Part shown: positions 38,201 through 48,200 of the stretch, in pieces
Layout: every line of letters begins with the position of its first letter
Numbering within the stretch: the first letter of the stretch is position 1
Assembly (NCBI GenBank): GCA_964035545.1
Contig: OZ037771.1
Location: forward strand, 3,399,128-3,463,127
From: Bugula neritina
Taxonomy: Eukaryota > Bryozoa > Gymnolaemata > Cheilostomatida > Bugulidae
Reading direction: 5' to 3'
DNA length: 64,000 nucleotides
Notes under the pieces: model-generated
Told to the model about the DNA's origin: nothing
Databases searched by the model: none
What the model saw: only the letters and a program-made list of their open reading frames with translations
Program-made: the position numbers and the translations under genes

Positions 38201-40770
38201 TACTTATACATGAGTGAGGGTAGCTCAATTGAGAACAAAACTTTCAAAGTTTATAGAAAATATTAACAGACAGCCATACTGATCCGCAGTCTGCCATTTT
38301 AGTCGCTGATAGTCTAAATCAGGAAAGAAAGAATGTAGAAAATTTTACAATATGCCATGTGACACAATAGATCTTATTAACGTACCAGTATATACTCAAT
38401 CATCAACCTGTCACGACGAGGAGGGCAGACAACTGAGTAGATGTTGTCAAGGTCACCTAGAAGATCAGGTCCATGAGATTCACCAGTTGGAAGAGGCTGT
38501 TTTACATCAGAAAACTGTCCACCAAAAAACAAAACAAATTAAAATGTTGTGAAAACCTAAATTTATTCAACTCTATAAACTTTAACTTAGTTTTATTTGG
38601 CCTTAAAAGAACTTTAATATGCCTCCTCATAATTTTTTAAAATCCTATTAATGAGCGTTGAGTAAAGTAAAACTTATCAAGATATAAAATGCAAAGTATT
38701 CTCATACGAAAAAATGTCTGGAGAATGTTTATGAATTTAATTTCTCAGTGATTTGGTAAACTTACCATTGAATCTCCTCGACTCCTAGACCCATTCACTG
38801 CTTTCAACATATTTCCTACTGATCTCTTCACTTTAGCATGTAGATCTAAAATGTGAGCAAAGAGATCTCAGTCTATGAAATTATATTTATACACTACAAT
38901 GTATAGGATGGAAGACAAAAGTATGATTTACCATGCAGATATTTCTCTCCCGATTTCATTACATCTAGGAAATCAAAATTTTGCTGGGAGCCAGGGGTTT
39001 GAGGGTTGGAATGGCCGGGAGAAGCTGGACTAGAACCCATGTGAGCCGGACCAAAGTGGAGATCGTCGATAAGAAATGGAAACTCTGGACCACCAGAGAG
39101 CCTGTCATTAGGCATACCTGGACCATCAGGGAACCTGTCATCAGGAAAAGCTGGAGTTGGGTGTACTTTATTCGGATATGTTGCATCATGTTTCATAGGG
39201 GTTGTTCGATGGTGACTGTCATCTATTTTACAAACAAATGCCGATTACTTGTCGTATACACAATTGCGATAAAAACATATTTAAATTTAATTTGTTACAG
39301 TAAATTATATTTGACTAAACACTATGCCAAATGCATAAGTAACAGACCTACAGAGAGTCAACATGCACACATTTTAACAGTAGTCAATAACGAAATTAGA
39401 ATATCTTTAGATTTCCTGATGATCAAAACATTGTGAAACAGTCATGCATTAAATTTAAAGTTTATTTAATAATTAATCATTTACCGAAACTGTGAATAAT
39501 GAGCCAATGACAATAAGTGGGGAGGTAACTACTAGTTATGACACGATTCTGTTTGAAGAAAACAAAATATCAAGTACACTATAAATTTCAGCATCGTTAT
39601 GAGAGCATATAATAGTGGATTGAGGCCTAAAGACCACAGTCATATTTCAAAAAATGTGTAAATGGAATGCAATATTACAATTATTTATGGAACTACTATC
39701 AAGTTAGAGTTATCCCATCTCTGTTAACCTCACGGCCAATCACCATTCCATATACATGAAACATGTATAACACTTGAATATTAGAGAGCAGGAAATGAAA
39801 ATAGAATTCTTACCATCCTGATTGGATGACTGGGAATATCCGCTCAGTTCATACAAGAGCATCATAACGTCCGGGTCCGAGAGAGCTGCCATAAAATCGA
39901 AAGGGTTGTGTTGGTCGCCGGTCAGCAGGGAAGATGCAAATTCACGAGGAAACGACTTCATACATCCATTTGGAACTAAACACACAAAAACGTTAGAAAT
40001 TGACATCTGCAAAAGTTGACCTCTAAAAAAGAAAGAATGTGTTAACAGCTAAAAGGATTTCACTTCAGGCTACAAGAGAAAAGTACAATAATTACTCAGT
40101 TACTCAACAAGAAAGATAAGGATATCAACATCAACAGCTCCAACATGCACTAACATATCTTCAAACTGCAGCTGTATAGTAGTGATCTCTACACCATTTC
40201 ACATGCAGTTATTATATTTACATACAGTTTTTACGGAAATCGTCATATAGCACTTCGATAGCAGATGGTAAGCACGGCAGAATTGAGGTGGCCATGCTGA
40301 CGGGATCACATGCTGCCTGGCCATATTTTGGAAGAGGTATTTTTCCGTTGAGTGCTGAAATTAAACACACAGACAATATTCTTTTAGGATTGATATTTGA
40401 ATAGAATAGAGTGAAATTTGGTAACATTTTCTCCACACTAAATAAATTTTAAAATCACACATTTGTGATTTATAAAAATGCTACTAAAACATTCCACTCA
40501 AATCACATTTGAAATTCAAACAGATTAATTTGCTATTATTGACTGCCAAACACAAAATTGCTTTTAAAACTTACTTTTCCGTGGAATTGAAGCCTTTATT
40601 TTATCTGCATCTTTATTTACAGCAGTATGGACTTTGACTAGATCTAACGACTCTTGAACTTTCGAAGTTTGCGAAATTTTTAATTTTTGCTTCAACTTAG
40701 TTTGACTATTTACTTGAGAAAAATATAAAATTAAAATAAAACAAACAAGGAATGGGTGAGAGCGGGTCAT
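23229..40770 (-). CDS. RGM-like GPI-anchored giant ectodomain protein B
   Basis: Complete 36-exon gene for 2284 residues. Exons in transcript order: 40575-40770, 40226-40354, 39814-39975, 38932-39222, 38766-38845, 38386-38514, 37793-37883, 37320-37426, 36744-36816, 36425-36519, 36158-36281, 35590-35798, 35233-35311, 34798-34904, 34573-34645, 34270-34364, 34003-34126, 33434-33642, 33000-33078, 32592-32698, 32367-32439, 31811-31905, 31391-31514, 30920-31129, 30611-30681, 29815-30020, 29133-29302, 28787-28879, 28382-28559, 28119-28287, 26691-27926, 26306-26473, 25884-26002, 24924-25158, 24666-24840, 23229-24202. All phases close. It has a signal peptide (FLVCFILILYFSQVNS), then the same ectodomain plan as protein A, but the six-exon block from 38386 down to 31391 is present three times. 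The RGM-like part has GDPH at about 1330, convertase site RPKR at about 1866-1869, a long Thr-rich repeat insert after GDPH, a TTQSP stalk, and a hydrophobic tail (TTIMVILICVLGYGGIL) typical of a GPI signal. The intron after exon 28119-28287 starts with GC. Confidence 0.88.
23463..23940 (-). repeat. Coding minisatellite for the TTQSP stalk of RGM-like B
   Basis: 15-bp units encode TTQSP/TTKSP/TTQPI pentapeptides in the last exon, between the Cys-rich RGM-like tail and the GPI signal. Such Thr/Ser/Pro repeats normally form heavily O-glycosylated rigid stalks. The Gly/Ser-rich plus-strand ORF is a shadow. Confidence 0.9.
25375..25683 (+). mobile_element. 3' end of a non-LTR retrotransposon (LINE)
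   Basis: A plus-strand reading frame encodes a peptide containing LPLTLR, FATFKILLKKHLL and a stop at 25461-25463. This is the usual C-terminal signature of LINE ORF2 proteins. A 3' untranslated stretch and a terminal (AAAC)n run (about 25660-25680) follow. The copy is heavily 5'-truncated and sits inside a gene B intron, antisense to the gene. The clade (CR1/L2-like) is a guess. Confidence 0.6.
26885..27655 (-). repeat. Coding 57-bp minisatellite in RGM-like B
   Basis: About 13 near-perfect 57-bp units encode a 19-residue peptide containing TDTDGVSTDSH and MAHTATV. They lie inside exon 26691-27926, after the GDPH strand and before the next conserved strand (EWFKLEGTLARWS). Gene A has a short Ser/Thr-rich linker at the same point, so this is an expanded loop rather than a new domain. 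All units keep the frame. The repeat also happens to be open in two other frames. Confidence 0.95.
30228..30560. repeat. GAGTGA-type minisatellite with 60-bp higher-order unit
   Basis: Short GAGTGAGT/GATTGAGT units are arranged in identical 60-bp blocks (the blocks starting at 30241, 30301 and 30361 match almost completely) in the gene B intron between exons 29815-30020 and 30611-30681. The Leu/Thr/His/Ser ORF across it is repeat-driven and not coding. Confidence 0.95.
31297..31373 (+). repeat. tRNA-derived repeat, family 2
   Basis: The sequence CCCAGTAACCC, an A-box-like TAGTGTTATCGTTAGC and a B-box-like AGGTTCGC resemble the copies at 10735 and 62035 (reverse). It is degenerate and lies in a gene B intron. 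Confidence 0.5.
32340..36560 (-). repeat. Recent tandem duplication of a six-exon block in gene B
   Basis: Two adjacent copies of about 2.2 kb: one with exons 34270-34364, 34003-34126, 33434-33642, 33000-33078, 32592-32698 and 32367-32439, the other with 36425-36519, 36158-36281, 35590-35798, 35233-35311, 34798-34904 and 34573-34645. Exon lengths are identical (95, 124, 209, 79, 107, 73). Introns match too; for example, the stretch after the 209-bp exon repeats TTGATTAGAAAGTTTCTTT in both. The offset between copies is about 2155-2233 bp. Outside this block the corresponding exons are much more diverged. Confidence 0.93.
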
Positions 40771-42581
40771 CCCAGTTCCTTGAGTAAAGCTTTGAGCTTC
40801 AGATTAGTGAGTTATGATGCAACCAGCACTTAAATATAAACAAACCAACTGTTTTGAACGAAAATTACTAATATTACTTTGGGAAATAAATATAAATTCT
40901 TGGAATATTTATTAAAAAAAATTACAGTTATTTTCTCACATAACAATTCAAAAGTATGCCAGGAATTTAGTAAATAAAGATGGTCATTGATTTGGATCAA
41001 ATGCAACTCCACTTATTACAAAACTAAAAATACTCTGTAGGTCTTACTACTACATTTATAATAAAGATATGACTAAATTTGCACCAGTGAAAGCATAAGA
41101 CGCTTAACGGAAATATCCAAACTATCTTAGCGGCCAAAACTAAACTTCCAAGCAACAAATAGAATGTCTAATCCACATAGTAGAGTGATGGCTAACAGTG
41201 GCTGTAGGTAGCTTAATGAATACAAAACAAGCATCGTAGCAGGCTTTAAATAGGGTTAAAAAGGTGCATGTATCGTATGCTTCATAGCTAAATGCCTAAA
41301 TTTAATGTAAGACAGCAACCATATTGGAACCTCTTAAAACAAAAGATAAAGTAGCAGTCAGCAGTTACTTAGGAAGCATCAGCATAAGTTCACAGATCTT
41401 TGAGTTGTCGCTGATGATAACTTCAACAGGAGGCAGTTAACCAAACGTAGTAACTGATGAATTATATTCATTAGCTCTATCTCTCATTTTAAATGCTTTG
41501 CCATGCAAAAAGATTTGCAAGTATATATTATATATTAGATGAAACAAAAAGCTGTATTAACTAAATTGTTATAATTTTAGAATAAAGCTATTCTACATTC
41601 TTATATATATATTATAGGTTAAACTTCCCATGTCGATAAAGCAGTTGTGTGAAAGTAATTGCTAAAAACATAATAGGTGACTAAACGACTTTAAACAGCT
41701 GGTTCAACATGATCAGCTCCCAACATAGACTTAATATTAAACAATAATATATGTGCAATAAGTCTAATATATTGAAAGTTTGAAATGTTTCTATCAGCCT
41801 ATTATAAGCATGACAATTATATACCATTTACTAGTATCAACCCTTGTATTTCAAAATGCTCATATGTGTGCAAATTCATTAGTAACAGTGTTCAGAAGGA
41901 AATATTTACATAGTATTCTACAAAAATTACATTGTTTATCACACCAGCAGCAGTTCTAGCAACCAGAAAGACAGCAAATAGGAACACAAAAATATTTACA
42001 GAGTGCAAAGACGGTTAGTAAAGAAATCATGGCACCAGTTGAAACATTCCACTAACTAGCTTTAGGCCACCATTACTGAACAATAGCACTAGGATACTAT
42101 CAGTGGCTGACAGCATTAAGTCACTATCAGTACTTAACAGCATTAAGTCACCATCAGTACTTGACAGCATTAAGTCACCATCAGTACTTGACTACATCAA
42201 GTCACCATCAGTACTTGACTACATCAAGTCACCATCAGTACTTGACAGCATTAAGTCACCATCAGTACTTGACTACATCAAGTCACCATCAGTACTTGAC
42301 TACATCAAGTCACCATCAGTACTTGACAGCATTAAGTCACCATCAGTACTTGATAGCATCAAGTCACCGTCAGTACTTGACAGCACTATAACAGTCACTA
42401 TAACTGAATGGCAGAACGGGATTACTATCAGTGCATCACCTCACTAAGTCATTATCACTGATACAACCACGGGTACAGAATATTATAATGATTACTGCAA
42501 GAAGCTACTACTACAACCACGGATACAGAATAATATAGCTAATGCCAACATAACAACACTGACTAATAGGTGAGATTATGT
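40771..42581. other. Spacer upstream of RGM-like gene B
   Basis: 5' flank of gene B and 3' flank of MEAF6. Apart from the 27-bp minisatellite at 42105-42395 I see no gene, RNA or element. No TATA or initiator can be assigned with confidence. Confidence 0.6.
42105..42395. repeat. 27-bp minisatellite
   Basis: About ten units of AAGTCACCATCAGTACTTGA plus a variable GCAGCATT/CTACATC spacer. Each unit contains CAAGT and ACTTG in inverted orientation, so a single unit can form a small hairpin. The plus-strand ORF of SIKSPSVLD repeats comes from the array and has no gene context. Confidence 0.93.
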
Positions 42582-44940
42582 CTAGTGAATTTTCCCACTG
42601 CTGTCCCGAGACTTCTTCACTTTTTTACTTGAAGACGAAGATGAGCCACTGTTTTTCTTCTGCTTCTTTAGTTTAAGAGATTTGGATGAAGTGTGTTGTG
42701 GTGTGGAAGAGTGAGATCTTTTACTAGAACCTTTACCCGATTTCACTGCTGGTGGGGGGCTTTCCATTGTGTCCCCTAAATTCAAAACATTAACTCTCAT
42801 ATATCTTGTCAACTCATTTAGTATGTTTTAAATTTCCTGCTCTGAATCACACAAATTGCAGTTTAAAGAAACAAATACAGGACTTGAAAACTTCAACATA
42901 TAAAATTTTGCGGCGTACCTCCTGGGGGTGAAACAGATACAGACGACTCCGTCTTTGATCTTTGCACGGCTGTGGCAGACTCATATGGCTCCAAAAACCC
43001 CTGTACAGCCTACAAATGTTTCAATAAGAACTGTTGTAGATAGCCCTAAATAGTAAAAAAGAACTTAGGCCAAGATTGTCACTGTGAATTGAGAATCTAG
43101 CAAACAGATTAACGCTCTAATGAATATGAATTGGGGTAAAGGTGTGGAGCTGACAAGTATTGGAGTTTGCTCCACTATGGAATAGTGACTGTAACTCATG
43201 TTAAACAAGTAATTGGTAATTTGCATTTGGACTTATAGAAAAATGATTTAGGTGAATAACACATTAACAGCATGACAAGTCCAATTTTGAATAACTAATG
43301 GGCTGCAACAAGTTAACAAGCAAAGTTTCATCTTTGCTCAGTCATATTTTACAGTGAGTCCAACATTTATTCAGAACAGGACAAAGCGGAGATAAGCAAG
43401 AATTTTTTTTATAACAATGTATTTAATATCTGAATAAGATAATAAAATAGGGAGCAGCCGTGGTCTAGGGGTTAGAGTGCTTGCCTAGTAAACACGAGGT
43501 CATGAGTTTGAGCCCGGACACAGGCCATTGGTGACGTTAGGAAAAGCATCCAGTCATAATTGCTCCTGTGCCTCATCTTAATAAGTCCTTAGCCCGCTTA
43601 AACAAAAACCCTTTCCACCAGGGGTTTCTCACAGGGATAGCGACTATAAACTTGCGTGAGTTTTTATAAGATAATAAAATGGTATTCTGTGATCTTTACC
43701 TATCACATATATATTACTATGCAAGAGCTGCCATAAAAACAGTTAGTGGCAGCACACTTACAGCAGCAGAAGTGACGGATGATTTGGAGAATAGTCGATC
43801 TGCTTCTTTAAACTTTCTGTTTCTCTTGTCAGCCTTGCTCGTGGCGGGAGTATTTCTGCAACAAAGACATGCTCAAAAATAATAAAATATCCATTTAGAA
43901 ATAGTTTTATTGATAGAAAATGTTGTGATCTACTACACATGAATATTATCAATAGGCCTATATAACTATGACAACTAGTAAACATTTTTTACTACATGAA
44001 ACCATGATTTTATAAATTATAAATTACTTGCAAAATAATCTAAAATAAGTTATCTTACTTATTAACAGAGAGAAATCTGTCCCATCCCTTAATGATGTTG
44101 CCATAAAGCTGTGTGTCTTCCAAATAACTTCCTTCAAATTTATAAATCTGTCTTTCCAAATTAGCTAAAGAATCCTGAAGAAAAAATAACTACAGTCTAT
44201 ATAAAAACTCTAAAGCCTTATAAAAACATTCCCAATTATAATGTCAAAATACTATTCAGGCTCAAGTCTTTTGAAGTTTATATTTTATATTTGATGATGA
44301 GTATGTTACTACAATAAGAATTATATCAAAATACAAGTCCTTAACTTAAGGTTTAAATTTATAGTTTACATTATTATTATATTAATACTAATAGTAATAC
44401 TAATACTAATACTAATAGTAATACTTAAACGTCTTAAAGTTATTGTTATGCTGATAAACTCTAAATTGTTTTATTTGATTTGATAACTAAAAACAAAGTC
44501 AGTGTCACATTCATCTACTCGCAGTATTATATCATATTTGCATGAATTGTATTTTAATTTCACCATTTGACGTACCACTCACAGTCAGTTTGAGTTTCAC
44601 CATTAAGTGATTAACACGATAATCGCGATTGTGAGCTCAATTCTAATTAAAAAATCATATTGATATTGACTTTGAATTTGACCTAAAGTAAAACACTTAG
44701 TTTAAGTTGAACATTCACATTGTCATTGAATGATTATTATTGTGGTGGTATTGCGATTGTGATAGAAATTCGGTCAAATAACTATAAACCTTAATAAATC
44801 ATTATGATTAATATTATGATTATGATATCGATTTTCATTACGATTAGTTGAAGATAAGAACAACTTACAGCAAGCTCATTTTTCCTTTTAACCAAATCAA
44901 CAAGGTCTTGGCGACTATCAGAAAGTACAGGTTTAGACAT
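42582..44940 (-). CDS. MEAF6: Chromatin modification-related protein MEAF6 (Eaf6)
   Basis: Five exons: 44869-44940, 44059-44174, 43762-43855, 42919-43009, 42582-42775; 188 residues, phases consistent. Diagnostic family motifs are present: [58 protein letters not shown] and VTSAAA. MEAF6 is a small coiled-coil subunit of NuA4/TIP60 and HBO1/MOZ histone acetyltransferase complexes. The N-terminal helix (coiled coil) is in the first two exons. The C-terminal exon is a Lys/Ser-rich basic tail, less conserved, probably nuclear-targeting. The same frame stays open upstream to an ATG at 45033, so a 31-residue longer N-terminus is possible; I chose the inner ATG because family members begin only a few residues before this motif. 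A SINE occupies the intron at 43449-43665. Confidence 0.95.
43434..43680 (+). mobile_element. tRNA-derived SINE (family 1) with target duplication
   Basis: A body of about 217 bp (43449-43665) is bounded by perfect 15-bp direct repeats ATAAGATAATAAAAT (43434-43448 and 43666-43680). The head has tRNA-like A box (TGGTCTAGGGGTTAGAG) and B box (GAGTTTGAGCC). The tail has GCATCCAGTCATAATTGCT and ends GACTATAAACTTGCGTGAG. A second copy is at 57199-57419 and a tail fragment at 52793-52832. It lies in a MEAF6 intron. Confidence 0.9.
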
Positions 44941-45205
44941 ATTGATATTGAGTTGAAAGACTAATTCGCTTTTAAAAGAATGTTTCGAAATCGAGTGGTT
45001 TGGTGTAGTAGTACGATTTTGTGGGAGAAGCATAGGCGAAGAACTTGTAATAGTATTGGAATGTAGTGAAGTGTTAAAGATAACCGACGACTTCCTTTCC
45101 TAGATTATAGGTTTCAAACTCCCACGGCGATTCCAACAAACAACAGTCGAGGAGGTATCTCCTCACGTGATGATCATATGACCAGTAAATCCAAGCAAAA
45201 TAAAG
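44941..45205. promoter_or_regulatory. Divergent promoter region, MEAF6 / S28 protease
   Basis: The two start codons lie 265 bp apart on opposite strands, so the genes must share this 5' region. It contains a CACGTG E-box at 45164-45169 within CCTCACGTGATGATCATATG, close to the protease ATG. No clear TATA box is seen. Transcription start sites cannot be placed from sequence alone. Confidence 0.6.
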
Positions 45206-48200
45206 ATGTCGGTATTGGCAAGAATACTCCTTCTCGTTGTATTTATTACGGTTCTTGTCGAATGCAAGCAATTGTTCAGGCAAGGAAGATTTGACAGCGG
45301 CTTTATTCCACCTCCTAAATACAAACACGACAGTTCTCTGCCGCCAGATTTGTGGTTTGACCAAGTTTTAGATCACTTTAACCCACAAGATCTTCGATCT
45401 TGGAAGCAGGTAACCGGAGTCTCCTAAGGCTAATCTAATGACTAAACATAGTCACCATTCATGCTGAAACCGATACACTTATTAATTTTGCGTTGTTAAG
45501 TGTTACTATAATGTTTTAATTTTACGAGATGAGTTTGTCAGTTACTGATAGTGAAACTCATAGTCATAGTCATACTCAGCCGAGTGCTGACACAACCATG
45601 ATACTGAGTCTAACTCTAAGTTACTCTCTAAGAGTAAGAGTGAGACACAGACTGAATGTCAATAGTTCTAGTAATACTCCTACCCGTAATCATATTGATA
45701 CTCATATCTGCTCTGAGTGATGGCCTGTGGTTATGGGCATAGGTTATTACCGTGCATAACAAATGCCGCAACGCCAAGCCCGACAAGTTAGCAAATGATG
45801 CTGATGTTGGATTTGTAAATAATGTGACACAATTTACTATCTCACAATTAAAAACATTCTATAATCAATTTTATGTATATAAATTGTAAATACCGACATC
45901 TGTTTTTAGAGATATTTTATCAATGACACATTCTACAAACCTGGTGGTCCAGTGTTCCTCCAGATTGGGGGAGAGGGCACTGCAGACCCCATATGGATGG
46001 TGACGGGGGCATGTGTTGATTACGCTCAGCAGTACTCAGCTTTGATCTTTCAGGTCGAACACAGATACTATGGAAAAAGTCATCCTGTGACGTAAGAATT
46101 GTCATATAAAAACTCATTCACCATGTTAAAAATCCATAGGCTAAGCTGTTGATAGAGTTGAAAGCTTTTGCTCTTTTATCTTGTAGTATAGATCTATTTT
46201 GTAATGTCAGGTGTCTGCGTGGTGCGATATACTGTATATTCACCTGCTGACACCTGTCCTCAACTGAAGCTGTCATATGTCAAACCTGATCTTTGATGCA
46301 TTTGTATTGATAATATAGACTGTAGTTAGCATGTTCTTGTTTAGTAATAGTTGTAGTGACCAGGTGTATGCTTGGCGAGATATATATACCCAGTAAATGA
46401 GGTCACACTTGCTGACACCTGCTAGACTTTCCTTAATAGAAGCTGTCATATGTCAAACTGATGGCCTGACATTGATAGTATAGACTGTAGTTAGCATGAT
46501 GTTTCTTACTTTATTCAGGGACTTGTCTACCCCCAACCTCAAGTATCTGAGCAGTGAGCAAGCTTTAGAAGACTTGGCATATTTTATCACTTCTATGAAC
46601 TCTCAGATGGCCCTCAGCTCTGCTAAATGGATAGCATTTGGTGGTTCATATCCAGGTCAGCTCTCTGGTTTAAAAGAATGTATGAAAATAGTAATAAAAC
46701 TTTATTTTATGCGCAAATCATTTTATGTTAACTTTGATACATTCGTGTATGCATTTATGTCATTAAGTAACTTTGTTAGGACTAAATATCGAGTATGAGA
46801 TGCTCTTTAATGTTGGAGATACATTTGTAGCATATCTAACTGCCAACATGGATCTTCTAGTTCACCCCTTAATCATATATCATCGAACTTAAAAATAATT
46901 ATACCAACCATACGTAAAGTGAAATCTTTATAATATATATGTAGTACTATTTTATCACAAAGTTTTGTCTAATAAAGTAAGCCTCGTAATGCATCTCTGC
47001 TATTTAAAATCATCAACTTTTCCTTATGAGAAATCATGTGTTTTGTCAATTTGGTAATTTATTAGAGTGTGTTCCATCTCTTTAAAGTAGCGATTCTGGT
47101 TGGACACTGTGTATTTATTTTTGGGCAACCACCCAATATATTAAAGGGTTTTTAAGTTTTAACTTTTTTCATTTTCAATTCTGTTTGCATATTTTCTGTT
47201 CATATTTTGATGTTTCTGTTTGCAGGATCTTTAGCTACATGGTTGAGAATGAAGTATCCGCATCTAGTGTATGCTGCCATCGCATCCAGTGCCCCTCTAG
47301 TTGCTACTGCTGACTTTTCAGGTAAGAAAAATTCAGTATGTCTTACCTAGGTCTGTTTTACATTATGTTTTGAGAGTTATCTCCCTTATGTAAAATTATC
47401 TTGACACTTACAGATCAGCGTTGCTCGGTGTATTCTATAGTTTTTTGTTTTAGAAAATAACGGTGGTCAATCTCGCCAGCATTCTGATCCTATGCTCTAA
47501 TTTTGTTGCAAGAAATTTTAATCATACAAGCTACATTTTCTAATTTCAATGCATTTTATGGTCCAATGTGTACTTAGCCTTGGACTCAAAAAATATTTTG
47601 ATTGATGGTCATTTAGTGCTTACTTGCATATTACTCAACGCTATGTAATATAGTAATGAACTCAGGTTATATGTAGATTACCTCAGGGTGGTGCGTGACT
47701 CCCTCGACACCACAGGCCCAACTTGCGTTGAGAATATTGCAAAGGCCACAGACACACTAACTAACTTAGTGCAGGATCAAGATGGTAGAGTTATAATCAA
47801 ATCCATGTTTAAGTGAGTTTTAGATTAGAGCAACATCTTTATAGTTTTGTGTTTTTTTTTCTTTTTGCTCTTATGTGAGGGTATTTTTCTAATATGATTT
47901 TTTTAGTTTTAAATATACTGTATTGGTTAATACTTTTGTTTATTTAAAGATTGCAGTAAAATAGTGTTATTTTTCTAGTTTATGTGATGACATTGATTTC
48001 TCCAATAAGAACGATGTGGCCAACTTGTTCAGCAGTTTGGCTGGGAACTTTGAGGGTGTTGTACAGTACAATAAGGACAACAGAGCTTTTGAGGTATGAT
48101 AACTCCTGAATCTTTTTCACTTCTGCTTTTTCTGGTGACTTTAGACGTGCTTGAATTTCATTCTATCAAGTTTTAAGACATGTTACTTGAATCAGATTTA

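Noticed and set aside
38352-38552. 66-codon plus-strand ORF
   Set aside because: Antisense to gene B exon 38386-38514, whose minus-strand frame is conserved with its paralogous exons (VVCPPRRDRLMIEYIL).
42103-42447. 114-codon SIKSPSVLD-repeat ORF
   Set aside because: Made by the 27-bp array; no conserved flank, splice partner or signal.
45529-45720. 63-codon Ser/His/Thr-rich ORF
   Set aside because: Lies inside the first S28 intron, lacks splice partners and looks like degenerate simple sequence.
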